Below are positions 43,011 through 52,045 of a DNA stretch of 64,000 bases, one piece after another (within the stretch, counting starts at the first letter, position 1; every line of letters starts with the position of its first letter). The stretch is from the NCBI RefSeq assembly GCF_001632845.1, contig NZ_CP011994.1:1364001-1428000 (forward strand), written 5' to 3'. The notes below the pieces were generated by a model, which made no database searches, was not told the DNA's origin, and saw nothing but the letters and a program-made list of their open reading frames with translations. The stretch is from Ectothiorhodospira sp. BSL-9 (lineage in GTDB: Bacteria > Pseudomonadota > Gammaproteobacteria > Ectothiorhodospirales > Ectothiorhodospiraceae). The translations under genes were made by a program, and so were the position numbers.

Positions 43011-44393
43011 GAGTTATTGTCAAATCTGGTGTACGGCGGTCAGGCGGCCTTCCTGTCTGACTGATCGATTACTTGCTCTCCGTCCTGGAACTTGACGTTG
43101 TTGACGACCAGTTCCAGTTTCTGGAAATGCTTGATGCGTCTCCAGCGCTTCTGGGCACTCTGGAGCAGCTTGAATACCATCGCCAATGTCGTCGCCCGGG
43201 ATCCGCAGCTCCGGCTGCGCTTGGTCCGCAGGCGAACCGTGGAGAACGTCGATTCCACCGGGTTGGTGGTTCGGATGTGCACCCAATGCTCCGCAGGGTA
43301 ATCGTAAAATGCCAGCAGCTCATCCCGATCCTTTGCCAGGCAGGCCATCGCCTTGGGGTACTTGGCCTCGAAGCGTTTCAGGGTGCGATCAAAGGCCTGG
43401 TGAGCCATTTCTCGGGTCTGCGCCATCCAGATTTCCTGGAGATCGGACTTGACCTTGGGCTGCACCGACTTGGGCAGCTTGTTGAGCACATTCGCTGTCT
43501 TGTGGACCCAGCAGCGCTGATGGTCCGTCTGTGGATAGATCTTGCTCAGCGCTGCCCAGAACCCCATGGCACCGTCGCCCACAGCCAACTTGGGGCCGGT
43601 GGTGAGGCCGCGCTCCCGCAAGTGGGTCAGCAGCGCCTCCCAGCTATCCGCCGACTCACGGAAGCCATCCTCGACAGCCACCAGCTCCTTGCGGCCATGC
43701 TCCGTGACCCCGATGATCACCAGCAGGCACAAGCGGTCATCCATGCGCACCTTGCTGTAGATGCCGTCAGCCCACCAGTAGACGTAGCGGCGGTCTGACA
43801 GGTCCTGCTGCCGCCACGCTGTGTGCTCATCCTCCCACTGCTTCTTGAGCCGTGAAACCGTGTTGGCCGAGAGCCCCTTGGCCTTCTCACCCAGCAATGC
43901 CCTCAGGGCCTCCTGGTAGTCCCCGGTGGAGACCCCCTTCAGGTAGAGCCAGGGGATCAACTCCTCAACGCTGCGAGCCCGCTTCAGGTAGGGCGGCAGC
44001 AGACTGCTGTTGAAGCAGGCGCCACCGCCACTGCGGTCACGCACCTTGGGCACCTGGACGCTGACATCACCGATCCCGGTCTGCACCGTGCGCTCGGGCA
44101 GGTAGCCATTGCGAACCACCGCCTGGCGCCCATCGTCGAGGCGCTGCTCGGCATGCTGCGCCAGGAAAGTGGCCAGTTCGGCCTCGACCGCCTGGGCAAT
44201 CAGGTCGCGGGCACCCTGGCGCAGCAGCTCGTGCAGCGGATCCGTGGCCTGCGGTTCTGGTTGTGAAACAGCTTGAAGGGTAGACTTGGTCATGGCGTAT
44301 CCGCTTTTGTTGATTGAGATCTTGGTCGTGATCAATCAACAGGATACGCCACCTTCACTTCCTTCCCCCATACACCAGATCTGAGCTTAACTC
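43011..44393 (-). mobile_element. IS256-family insertion sequence, copy 2
   Basis: The same 1383-bp element as at 10071-11453, inverted. It is flanked by a perfect 9-bp duplication GGATCAGAT (43002-43010 and 44394-44402) within an Rpn fragment. Confidence 0.96.
43040..44293 (-). CDS. IS256-family (mutator type) transposase, copy 2
   Basis: The 417-residue transposase is identical to that at 10171-11424 (start [15 protein letters not shown], blocks [36 protein letters not shown]). Complete and probably active. Confidence 0.95.
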   Translation of the reverse strand: MTKSTLQAVSQPEPQATDPLHELLRQGARDLIAQAVEAELATFLAQHAEQRLDDGRQAVVRNGYLPERTVQTGIGDVSVQVPKVRDRSGGGACFNSSLLPPYLKRARSVEELIPWLYLKGVSTGDYQEALRALLGEKAKGLSANTVSRLKKQWEDEHTAWRQQDLSDRRYVYWWADGIYSKVRMDDRLCLLVIIGVTEHGRKELVAVEDGFRESADSWEALLTHLRERGLTTGPKLAVGDGAMGFWAALSKIYPQTDHQRCWVHKTANVLNKLPKSVQPKVKSDLQEIWMAQTREMAHQAFDRTLKRFEAKYPKAMACLAKDRDELLAFYDYPAEHWVHIRTTNPVESTFSTVRLRTKRSRSCGSRATTLAMVFKLLQSAQKRWRRIKHFQKLELVVNNVKFQDGEQVIDQSDRKAA

Positions 44394-44496
44394 GGATCAG
44401 ATCCTGGTAGAGCAGTCCCACATAGCTCATGATGCGCACCGCCATGAAACGGTCCACGCTGCTTTGAAATTCCAGCAGCAGGTAGACATACAGCGA

Positions 44497-44608
44497 CGCT
44501 GCGCGCCGATGACTTCGACGCCTTCTACCAGCAGCGTAAGCGCCGTCTGCTGGAGATTATCAAGAAGGCCATGGGCACTGGGTCAATGGTGGGGTCGGAA
44601 CCAGCTTG
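44497..44608 (+). pseudogene. Unidentified 3' gene fragment
   Basis: A short frame reads LRADDFDAFYQQRKRRLLEI then IKKAMGTGSMVGSEPA and a stop at 44608. The charged helical end looks like the C-terminus of a real protein, but I cannot name the family. Confidence 0.4.
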
Positions 44609-44644
44609 ATGTTTTGTCCATTTTGTCTAAAATGGACAAAACAT
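44609..44644. promoter_or_regulatory. Perfect 16-bp inverted repeat, likely operator of the toxin-antitoxin pair
   Basis: ATGTTTTGTCCATTTT and its exact complement, separated by 4 bases, end 27 nt before the antitoxin start. Phd/YefM antitoxins autoregulate by binding palindromes at this position, so an operator/promoter role is likely. A terminator role is also possible but there is no gene end close by apart from a fragment. Confidence 0.75.
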
Positions 44645-44670
44645 TGCTCCCTGCAAGAATGGAGGGTCTC

Positions 44671-44922
44671 ATGCGCACCATCACCGCCAGCGAGGCCAAA
44701 CAGGGCTTTGCCAAGTTAATCGATACCGCCAGCCGGGAGCCGGTAATTATCCAGCGCCAGAAGCGTGATGTTGCTGTGGTGCTCTCCATGGCAGAGTACG
44801 AACGCCTGACAAGACTCAACATCGCCGAGTTCCAGCGCTTTTGTGACCGCATCGGTAGTCAGGCCAAAGCCGCTGGCCTGGACGAAGCCAAACTGACTGA
44901 GTTGCTCGCCTCGGACGATTGA
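44671..44922 (+). CDS. Phd/YefM-family antitoxin
   Basis: An 83-residue antitoxin from ATG 44671, with GGAGG at 44661-44665. MRTITASEAKQGFAKLIDTA and EPVIIQRQKRDVAVVLSMAEY are the Phd/YefM DNA-binding half; the C-terminal tail (FCDRIGSQAKAAGLDEAKLT) would wrap the toxin. The toxin gene starts 9 nt after its stop. An upstream perfect palindrome fits autoregulation. The final 29 nt, with the toxin start, are duplicated at 61909-62060. Confidence 0.9.
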   Translation: MRTITASEAKQGFAKLIDTASREPVIIQRQKRDVAVVLSMAEYERLTRLNIAEFQRFCDRIGSQAKAAGLDEAKLTELLASDD

Positions 44923-44931
44923 AGACCTGCC

Positions 44932-45360
44932 ATGCGCACGGAAGAAACCCGCTTGGTCCTGGACACCAATACTCTGATCAGCCGCATGCTGGTGCCACAA
45001 GGTACAGCCGGGCGTGCCGTGGACAAGGCGCTGGCCCAGGGCGTTCTGCTGGCTTCCGAAGAAACATTGACCGAATTGGCCAATGTCCTTTCCCGCCCCA
45101 AGTTTGATCGCTATGTTTCTCTGGAAGCGCGGCAGCAATTCCTCAAGTTGCTTGGCGGAGTCGTACGCGTGGTCCCGATTCAGCATCGCATCCAGGCCTG
45201 TCGCGACCCTAAGGATGACATGCTGCTGCATGTGGCCCTTAATGGTGAGGCACAATGTTTGGTCACTGGCGATCAGGATTTATTGATACTCGGCAATGAC
45301 TTTTGGCAAAGCCACGGGCTGCGCATCCTCTCGCCAGCCGATTATCTCGCGTTGATATGA
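44932..45360 (+). CDS. PIN-domain toxin (VapC-like, COG1569 type)
   Basis: A 142-residue PIN ribonuclease. Acidic site: VLDTNTLISRML (first Asp), EETLTELANVL (Glu), CRDPKDDMLLHVAL (Asp pair) and CLVTGDQDLL (last Asp). It is complete and paired with the Phd-type antitoxin just upstream. PIN toxins cut RNA, often tRNA or rRNA. The first 37 codons are duplicated as a fragment at 61949. Confidence 0.9.
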   Translation: MRTEETRLVLDTNTLISRMLVPQGTAGRAVDKALAQGVLLASEETLTELANVLSRPKFDRYVSLEARQQFLKLLGGVVRVVPIQHRIQACRDPKDDMLLHVALNGEAQCLVTGDQDLLILGNDFWQSHGLRILSPADYLALI

Positions 45361-45442
45361 TCAATGCATCGAATGATGCCCTAATTTTGTAAACACCTCT
45401 TCAACAGGCTGCACAGCTGAATCAATTCCCGGCACCAGGGAC

Positions 45443-48400
45443 GTGAACGACACCACCCACTACTACAACCAGCACGCCGGCCAGTTCATCGCCGACACCC
45501 TGCACGTGGACATGGAACCCCTGTACCAGTGCTTTCTGCGCTACTTGCCGGCCGGCGCGCAGGTGCTGGATGCCGGTTGCGGTGCCGGACGCGATGCCCT
45601 GGCCTTCCAGCGGCGGGGCTATGGTGTCAGTGCCTTCGATGCCAGCGTGGCGCTGGCGGACCATGCCTCACAATTGCTCGGCCGGCCGGTGCCCGTTCGG
45701 CGGTTCGATGAGGTGGACGAGGTTGAACGGTATGACGGCATCTGGGCCTGCGCCAGCCTGCTGCATGTGCCTGCCGCCCACTTGCCCGCCAACTTCCATG
45801 CGCTCTGGCAGGCCCTGAAACCGGGCGGTGTCATCTATTGCAGCTTCAAGCTGGGAACGGGTGAACGTGATCGCAACGGCCGACATTTCACCGATGCCGA
45901 TGAAGACCAGATCCGCGTCTGGACTCGGGAACTCACCGGACTGGCCAAGCTGGAATGCTGGCTCACCGAGGATCGGCGCCCCGATCGGGAAGAGCACTGG
46001 CTGAACTGCCTGCTCCACAAGGCTACCCGCCAACTCATTACGGGCGGCGATGACCATCCCTTCCTGCCCCACCTGTGCAGCAGCATTCACCGCGCCGATG
46101 CCATCGACATGGCGGTGGCCTTCATCAAGCACACCGGCCTGCGCCTGCTGTTGCCTGATCTGCAGACGGCGCTGGATCGCGAAGCCACTGGCCGCACACA
46201 CGCCCGCATCCGCATCCTCACCAGCGACTATCTGGACATCACCGATCCCCAGGCCCTGCGCGCCCTCATGCTGCTGCAGGAGCAGGGCGCTCAGGTGCGG
46301 GTCTACCAGAGCAGGGGAGGGAGCTTTCATCTCAAGGCCTACCTGTTTGCTGGTTCGCAGGAGACCGATACCCATTGGGGCTGCGCCTTCATCGGCTCCA
46401 GCAATATCAGCCGCCAGGCCCTGCAGCAGGGCCTGGAATGGAACTACCGGATCAACTATCCGGGGGACAAGGGATTTCTGGAGGCCCGTGAGCAGTTCCA
46501 GGCCCTGTTCAACGATCCGGCCACGGTGGCCCTGTCCGATGAATGGATCGATGCCTACGAGGCACGCCGCATTCCGCCGGAGCGTTCATGGGAGCCGGGC
46601 AGCACCGAGTCGGAGCCGCCACCCACGCCGACCCACATCCAGGCGCAGGCCCTGGAGGCGCTGGAGCAGACGCGCCTGGACGGCTACCGACGCGGGCTGG
46701 TGGTCATGGCCACCGGTCTGGGCAAGACCTGGCTTGCTGCCTTCGACACGCAACAGGCGAACGCTCGCCGGATCCTGTTCGTGGCCCACCGGGAAGAGAT
46801 TCTCAACCAGGCTGCTGGCACCTTCGCCCGTATCCGGCCCAGTGCCCGGATCGGCTTCTATCATGGGCGCCAGCGGGATGCTCAGGTGGACATCCTCTGT
46901 GCCTCGATCCAGACCCTGGGTCGTGTCGATCATCTGGAGCGCTTCGGGCCGGGGCATTTCGATTACATCGTTGTGGACGAATTCCATCACGCCGCCGCGC
47001 CCACCTATCACCGCCTGCTGAACCACTTTGCCCCCACCTTCCTGCTGGGCCTCACCGCCACCCCCGACCGCACCGACAATGCCAGCATCCTCTCTTTGTG
47101 CGATGACAACCTGGTGTTCGAGAGCGACCTGTTCACCGGGGTGAACGCGGATCTGCTGGTGCCGTTCCACTATTTCGGGGTTTTCGACGAGGACGTGGAC
47201 TACCAGAGCATCCCCTGGCGCAATGGCCGTTTCGATCCGGATCTGCTGGGCAACCGGCTGGCGACCCTGGCCCGCGCCCGTCATGCCCTGAGCACCTGGC
47301 GGGAACGGGCTCAGCGGCGCACCCTGGCTTTTTGCATCTCCACCCGCCACGCCGATTACATGGCCGACCAGTTTGCTCGGCAGGGCGTCAGGGCAGCGGC
47401 GGTCTATGCCGATTCCAGGCTGTCCCGGGGCGAGGCGCTGGAACAATTGGCCAATGGCCGGTTGCAGGTGCTGTTCTGCGTGGACCTGTTTAACGAGGGG
47501 GTGGACCTGCCGGCCATCGACACCGTGATGATGCTGCGCCCAACCGAATCCCGCATCCTGTTCCTGCAGCAACTGGGTCGGGGCCTGCGCAAGGCCGAGG
47601 CGAAGGAGAGACTGGTAGTGCTGGATTTCGTGGCCAATCACCAGAGCTTTCTGCACAAGCCCATGGCGCTGATGAACCGGACCATGACCCATCAGGATCT
47701 GGCCCGGTTTGCCCGCGATCTGGAAGCTCAGACTCTGGATCTGCCCACGGGCTGTTACGTCAATTACGACCTGCGGTTCATCGATTTTCTCAAATCCCTG
47801 GGGGGCAGCGATCTTCAGGATCAGTACCACACCCTGCGCGACACCCTCGGCCGTCGGCCAACCCTGACCGAGTTCTACCGTGCCGGTGCCAGCCTGCAGG
47901 CCGTGCGTCGTCAGTATGGTCACTGGTTCGGGCTGATCGCTGCTCTGGAAACGGGTCTTGAGGCCGATGAGCGGGCGGTCATCCAGCATCAGGCGGACCT
48001 GCTCCGGGAACTGGAGACCACCGCCATGACCAAGAGCTACAAGATGGTTCTCCTGGAGGCCTTTTTGGAACGGGATGGCTGGCGGGAGGCGCCGACGCTG
48101 ACGGATCTTGCTGCTCGTTCCTGGCAGGTGCTGCAGCGCCGCCGCCCGCTGCTGGCCGACCTGCCGGACGCCTATCAGGGTCTCACCGAACCACCGGATG
48201 GCTGGCTGGGTTACTGGCGGAAGAACCCAGTGGCGGCCTGGGTCGGTGGGTCTTTTTTCACCCTTGAGGGTGATCGTTTCATCGGCGCCAAGGCGGTGGC
48301 TCCAGACCACGTTTCCACCCTGACGGCCCTGGTGCAGGAACTGGTGGATTACCGGTTGGCCACCTATGAGGTCAGGCAGGGTCTGGGTGGCGCCACGGTC

Positions 48401-49312
48401 ACGGCCTTGTCCAGCCGCAGGCCGGAACAGGTCTCGCTGCCGTACTTTCCCAACCTTAAGATTGCCTGCGGCCACTTCAAGACGGGCACCGCCGATTGCG
48501 AGGAATACCGCAGTCTCCCGCCGGAAGGTTATGGTCGTCTGGATCCCGGTCGGCACTTCATTGCCCGCGCCTCCGGCAACTCCATGAACGGTGGTAAGCA
48601 GCCCGTGGAGGATGGCGACTATCTGCTGCTGGAACTGGCCAGTGCCGAGAGTGCGGGTCGCATCACCGGCGAGATCCTGGCCATCGAGCGTCAGGACGGC
48701 GCGGGCGACAATCAGTACCTGCTGCGCAAGGTGCTCAAGGATCCGAGCGGCCAGTACCGCCTCCGGGCCAGCAACCCGGATTACGAGGACATCGTGGTCA
48801 CGCCGGAGCTACAGGAGCAGTTCCGCACCTTTGCCCGATTCAAGGGGGTGCTGGATCCGTTATGGATGGTAGTGGGGGAACGGTTTGCCCGGGAAGAGAT
48901 ACCCGGCCTTTTCAACGCCCAGTTCAATCCGGGCAGTTGGAACAGTGGCCATGTGGTGCTCGGGGAACAAAAGGTCCATGTGCTGTTGGTGACCCTGAAC
49001 AAGCAGGGCAAGACGGCTGATCATCGCTATCTGGATCATTGGGTGGACGACACCCGGTTCCACTGGCAGACCCAGAATCAGACAACGCCTCAGAGCAAAC
49101 GGGGACGGGAGATCATTCATCATGAGGAGATGGGTATCGGTATCCACCTCTTTGTCCGGGAAAACAAGCTGGAGCAGGGTAAGGCGGCGCCATTCACCTA
49201 TTACGGGCCGGTGCAGTATCTCAAGCACCAGGGCAGTGGGCCGATGAGTGTGGACTTTGAGGTGATCCAGCACCCCGGAGCATTTCAATCTGCAACGCAA
49301 CTTGATGGGTGA
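45443..49312 (+). CDS. Methyltransferase-PLD nuclease-SF2 helicase-S24-DUF3427 fusion
   Basis: A single 1289-residue protein from GTG 45443. Domains in order: class I SAM methyltransferase (1-195; VLDAGCGAGRD at 41-51, DGIWACASLLHVP); PLD-type phosphodiesterase (about 210-370; FHLKAYLF at 295, GSSNISRQAL at 316); SF2 helicase (about 400-720; Walker A ATGLGKT at 423, DEFHH at 512, LTATPDRTD, motif VI QQLGRGLRKAE); a middle helical region; an S24/LexA-like fold (ASGNSMNGGKQPVEDGDYLLL near 1043); and a DUF3427-like end (GSWNSGHVVLGEQKVHVLLV, RGREIIHHEEMGIGIHLFVR). PLD-helicase-DUF3427 proteins are known, but a methyltransferase is usually separate. A role in restriction or DNA conflict is likely by domain content, not shown. 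It lies beside toxin-antitoxin genes, outside the island. Confidence 0.92.
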   Translation: MNDTTHYYNQHAGQFIADTLHVDMEPLYQCFLRYLPAGAQVLDAGCGAGRDALAFQRRGYGVSAFDASVALADHASQLLGRPVPVRRFDEVDEVERYDGIWACASLLHVPAAHLPANFHALWQALKPGGVIYCSFKLGTGERDRNGRHFTDADEDQIRVWTRELTGLAKLECWLTEDRRPDREEHWLNCLLHKATRQLITGGDDHPFLPHLCSSIHRADAIDMAVAFIKHTGLRLLLPDLQTALDREATGRTHARIRILTSDYLDITDPQALRALMLLQEQGAQVRVYQSRGGSFHLKAYLFAGSQETDTHWGCAFIGSSNISRQALQQGLEWNYRINYPGDKGFLEAREQFQALFNDPATVALSDEWIDAYEARRIPPERSWEPGSTESEPPPTPTHIQAQALEALEQTRLDGYRRGLVVMATGLGKTWLAAFDTQQANARRILFVAHREEILNQAAGTFARIRPSARIGFYHGRQRDAQVDILCASIQTLGRVDHLERFGPGHFDYIVVDEFHHAAAPTYHRLLNHFAPTFLLGLTATPDRTDNASILSLCDDNLVFESDLFTGVNADLLVPFHYFGVFDEDVDYQSIPWRNGRFDPDLLGNRLATLARARHALSTWRERAQRRTLAFCISTRHADYMADQFARQGVRAAAVYADSRLSRGEALEQLANGRLQVLFCVDLFNEGVDLPAIDTVMMLRPTESRILFLQQLGRGLRKAEAKERLVVLDFVANHQSFLHKPMALMNRTMTHQDLARFARDLEAQTLDLPTGCYVNYDLRFIDFLKSLGGSDLQDQYHTLRDTLGRRPTLTEFYRAGASLQAVRRQYGHWFGLIAALETGLEADERAVIQHQADLLRELETTAMTKSYKMVLLEAFLERDGWREAPTLTDLAARSWQVLQRRRPLLADLPDAYQGLTEPPDGWLGYWRKNPVAAWVGGSFFTLEGDRFIGAKAVAPDHVSTLTALVQELVDYRLATYEVRQGLGGATVTALSSRRPEQVSLPYFPNLKIACGHFKTGTADCEEYRSLPPEGYGRLDPGRHFIARASGNSMNGGKQPVEDGDYLLLELASAESAGRITGEILAIERQDGAGDNQYLLRKVLKDPSGQYRLRASNPDYEDIVVTPELQEQFRTFARFKGVLDPLWMVVGERFAREEIPGLFNAQFNPGSWNSGHVVLGEQKVHVLLVTLNKQGKTADHRYLDHWVDDTRFHWQTQNQTTPQSKRGREIIHHEEMGIGIHLFVRENKLEQGKAAPFTYYGPVQYLKHQGSGPMSVDFEVIQHPGAFQSATQLDG

Positions 49313-49392
49313 AGAGCACTGGTCGGCTGTCGTCACATACAAGCAGGCGCTGTCATCACCGCTGGCCCGGCAGTATCGCGGGGCTGGGGATT

Positions 49393-50709
49393 TCAGTAGC
49401 CCATATCCAGATCCTGGGCCTGGTCAACCAGGGCCTGCATGGCAGCCTCGCTGGAGATGGTCTGGCCCGGCTCCTCTCCCCACAGCATGCCGATAGGCAC
49501 CGCGAAGCAGCCCGGCACCGGCAACTTGAGACAGTGGCGGCCGGTGTAGATCAGCATACCCCCGCGGAAGCCCTGGCCGGCCTGGTCGGCGAGCCTGGCG
49601 AGTCCGGCGGCGTCCTTGCCCTGGAGGCTGGCGGCACGTTTGACCTCCACCCCCCAGAGTTCTTGGCCACGCTCGATAACAAGATCGACCTCCACCTGGT
49701 CCTTGTCCCGGTAGTGGGAAAATCGTAGTTCCGGATCGACCCAGGAAGACTGAGCGACCAACTGCTCGACCACGTGACTTTCCAGCAGGGCACCAAAGCG
49801 TTCTGCATGGGTCAGCCACTGTTCCGGTCCCAGACGCCCCAGGGCGGCGGCAAGTCCGGTATCCACCAGATGCAGCTTGGGGCTCTTGATCAGCCGCTTG
49901 GCCTGATTACGGTGCCAGGCGGGGAGCTGTTTAACCAGAAAGAGGCGCTCCAGGATGCCAAGGTACTTGGCGACGGTGGCACGCTCTATCCCCAGCTCCT
50001 TGCTCAGATTGCTGACGTTGAGCAGGCTGGCAGTGCGGTAGGCCAATAACTCCATCAGGCGCAGCATCCCATCTTCGTCCTGGATGGCAGCGATATCCCG
50101 CACATCGCGCTGCACGATGGCGTTGAGGTACTGGCGATACCACTGACGTGCCCGGTGGGGCGGACGGCGGCTGGGTTCGGGATAGCCGCCCTGACATAGT
50201 ACCTCTGCCGTTGGGGCCAGTGGCGCGGTGTCCGGCACCATTCTGGGCGTTAGCTGACCCTCCACCAGCGTGCCGAGCAGGGTCGAGGTGCTGACACGTT
50301 TCTCCTGTTCGGTCAGCGGATGCAGGTAGATGACTTCCATGCGGCCAGCCAGGGAATCCTGCGCCTTGGGTAACAACAGCAGGTTGGCAGAGCCTGTGAG
50401 CAGGAAGCGGCCTGGCTGGCGATCACGGTCCACCACCGACTTGATTGCCAGCAGCAGCTCCGGCACCCGCTGTACCTCGTCCAGAATGACGCGTTCAGGC
50501 AGGCCCTCCACGAAGCCGAGTGGATCCTGCCGAGCGACTTCCAGCAGCGTCGGGTCATCCAGATTCAGGTAGGTGCGCTCGGGGTCGATGCGCTGGGCGA
50601 GTGTCGTCTTGCCTACCTGCCGTGGCCCCAACAGGCAGACCACCGGCGTATCGGCAAGGGATTCAAGCAATCGAGCGCGAATCAAGCGTGGGAGATAGGG
50701 GGATGCCAT
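49393..50709 (-). CDS. AAA ATPase with DUF4143 domain
   Basis: A 438-residue protein: AAA_14 P-loop LLGPRQVGKTTLAQRID, RVILDEVQRVPELLLAIKS (Walker B), RFLLTGSANLLLLPKAQDSL (sensor) and a DUF4143 C-terminal part (LFLVKQLPAWHRNQAKRLIK, KLHLVDTGLAAALG, YRDKDQVEVDLVIERGQELW with a PD-(D/E)XK-like D...E.D.V pattern). Complete. The family is widespread and its role unclear. It converges with the large fusion gene. Confidence 0.9.
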   Translation of the reverse strand: MASPYLPRLIRARLLESLADTPVVCLLGPRQVGKTTLAQRIDPERTYLNLDDPTLLEVARQDPLGFVEGLPERVILDEVQRVPELLLAIKSVVDRDRQPGRFLLTGSANLLLLPKAQDSLAGRMEVIYLHPLTEQEKRVSTSTLLGTLVEGQLTPRMVPDTAPLAPTAEVLCQGGYPEPSRRPPHRARQWYRQYLNAIVQRDVRDIAAIQDEDGMLRLMELLAYRTASLLNVSNLSKELGIERATVAKYLGILERLFLVKQLPAWHRNQAKRLIKSPKLHLVDTGLAAALGRLGPEQWLTHAERFGALLESHVVEQLVAQSSWVDPELRFSHYRDKDQVEVDLVIERGQELWGVEVKRAASLQGKDAAGLARLADQAGQGFRGGMLIYTGRHCLKLPVPGCFAVPIGMLWGEEPGQTISSEAAMQALVDQAQDLDMGY

Positions 50710-51114
50710 GTTGCGCCTCTGCTAGCGTCCAGTTGCTGGCAAGGTTAGCGTCCAATTGATTTCTGGTCGACCGTCCAATTGATTTTTTATCGCTCGGCTA
50801 ATTGGTCTCAGGCGCTTCGCTTAGTCCAGCTGTTGCATCGCCCTCCGACCAACTGCGCTGCCTGCTGGGGAGGCCGCCGGTCAAGCCCGGGAAATTTCCC
50901 GCCTGACCCGATGCGCGCAGGAACGGTTTGCGTGGCGTCGACCGCGTGCGTGGTGGTGTCGGTGACGGCGGTGCGGGGGGCCGTTGATCTTATTCGTCTG
51001 TGTGGGCAAGCTGGCCGGACTGCCTTCCTGACCAAGAAACACCTGCAAACCCTGGTACGTTGAGGAGAGGCCATGACGACCCTGACCATTGAATCCGCCT
51101 TTGGAGGCTGAGCG
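50710..51114. other. Spacer with short repeats, no clear gene
   Basis: Near 50727-50780 the words CGTCCAATTGAT / CGTCCAGTTG recur three times upstream of the divergent ATPase gene, perhaps regulatory. From 50800 to 51110 no convincing gene is seen; a short frame at 51073 (MTTLTIESAFGG) has no support. Confidence 0.4.
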
Positions 51115-51405
51115 ATGGACAGACAGCGTGCCCTTGACCTGCTAAGCCGCAGCAAGCCTGAGTTGCAGGCCCGTTTCGGCGTGACCCGGCTGGCCCTGTT
51201 CGGTTCCACCGCCCGCAATACGGCAAGCAGTGGCAGCGATGTCGATGTGCTGGTGGCCTTTGACGGCCCGGCCACCTCCAAACGTTATTTCGGCGTGCAG
51301 TTCTATCTGGAGGACATGCTCGGCTGCCCGGTCGACCTGGTCACAGAAAAGGCCCTGCGGCCGGAGCTGCGCCCCTACATTGAACAGGAGCGGGTCAATG
51401 TCTGA
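51115..51405 (+). CDS. mntA: MNT-type minimal nucleotidyltransferase (antitoxin)
   Basis: A 96-residue nucleotidyltransferase: RLALFGSTARNTASSGSDVD then VLVAFDG gives the GS-x-AR...D-x-D active site. The C-terminal VDLVTEKALRPELRPYIEQE is typical of COG1669. In HEPN/MNT pairs this enzyme AMPylates and silences a HEPN ribonuclease. The partner HEPN gene directly downstream is broken, so this is an orphan antitoxin now. GGAGG lies about 9 nt before the ATG. Confidence 0.88.
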   Translation: MDRQRALDLLSRSKPELQARFGVTRLALFGSTARNTASSGSDVDVLVAFDGPATSKRYFGVQFYLEDMLGCPVDLVTEKALRPELRPYIEQERVNV

Positions 51406-51495
51406 TGCGAGGCAGCGCGAATGGCGTTTCTAACTCGACGACATGATCGCCGGAAAGGTGCTCGCCTACACCGACGGCCTTGACTGGCAATCGCC
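51398..51495 (+). pseudogene. HEPN toxin, 5' fragment with stop codon
   Basis: After the MNT gene, starting within its last codons (ATG 51398), the frame reads MSDARQREWRF, TAA, then LDDMIAGKVLAYTDGLDWQS. This is the start of the HEPN (DUF86) partner, cut after about 30 codons by an IS200-type fragment and carrying an in-frame stop. Confidence 0.75.
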
Positions 51496-51612
51496 TTGAG
51501 TCGGATTTCCACCTCATCCACCAATACCTTCCGCCGATATTTCGGGCAAAAGATGACATGGTACTGGCAGGCAAACACCACATTATTGTTGGATCGGTAT
51601 TCCAGTGACGAC
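51486..51612 (-). pseudogene. IS200/IS605 TnpA (Y1 transposase) N-terminal fragment
   Basis: The minus strand reads NNVVFACQYHVIFCPKYRRK then VLVDEVEIRLKAI, the first 35-40 residues of TnpA with the YHxIFCPKYRRKVL motif. The HUH and tyrosine motifs are absent. A TnpB gene lies 4 kb to the right (55656) beyond an inserted transposon and an acetyltransferase; whether they came from one element is unknown. Confidence 0.8.
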
Positions 51613-52045
51613 CATGACCGCTGACAGGCGCTGCATCTTTTCGGACGCCGATTGCCGCTTCGGGAGGGGGGTGATTGCCGTGTTGATGGGAAGGGGACTT
51701 TGAAGGAGGGCCATCCATGGAATTTTCCAAAGAGTTCAAAGGGCGTGAACAGGACATCATTGATCTGTTCCGTGCGACCTTCGCCCACGCCGAGGGCATG
51801 GAGGAGGGCGCATTGATTGGCAGTCTGGTTCGCCATCAGATGGCCGACACCACCGAGCCGGATCTCCATGCTGTTACGTCCCGCACTGATCCCGCTTACC
51901 ACCCCCTCGCCATCCCAGGTTCCTTGAGGGCCTGTTAAAGCACATCCCCGCCTTCAATCCGGGACATCCGGGTCAAAGAAAAGGCCGGTGCACCTCTGGT
52001 AGTGTGAAATCTTCGACCAAATCACAACACCAAAAGGCACCGGCC

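Larger units (their letters stand above)
42796..44496 (-). pseudogene. Rpn nuclease fragment, split by IS256 copy 2
   Basis: Pieces at 44394-44496 (LLLEFQSSVDRFMAVRIMSY, GLLYQDLI) and 42796-43010 (RQNKLTPSGKLPPVLPVVLY ... GAIVNDPAWSE) join into one reading frame once the 1383-bp IS and one GGATCAGAT repeat are removed. Both outer ends are cut, so this Rpn copy was already partial before the IS arrived. Confidence 0.88.

Noticed and set aside
43073-43798. A 241-codon frame opposite the IS256 transposase, also seen at 10666-11391
   Set aside because: It appears in both IS copies only because the transposase DNA is identical; it is an antisense shadow.
46586-48556. A 656-codon open frame on the minus strand inside the large fusion gene
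   Set aside because: It is the antisense shadow of a GC-rich gene; its sequence is low-complexity His/Gln/Gly-rich and the plus strand has clear domain motifs.
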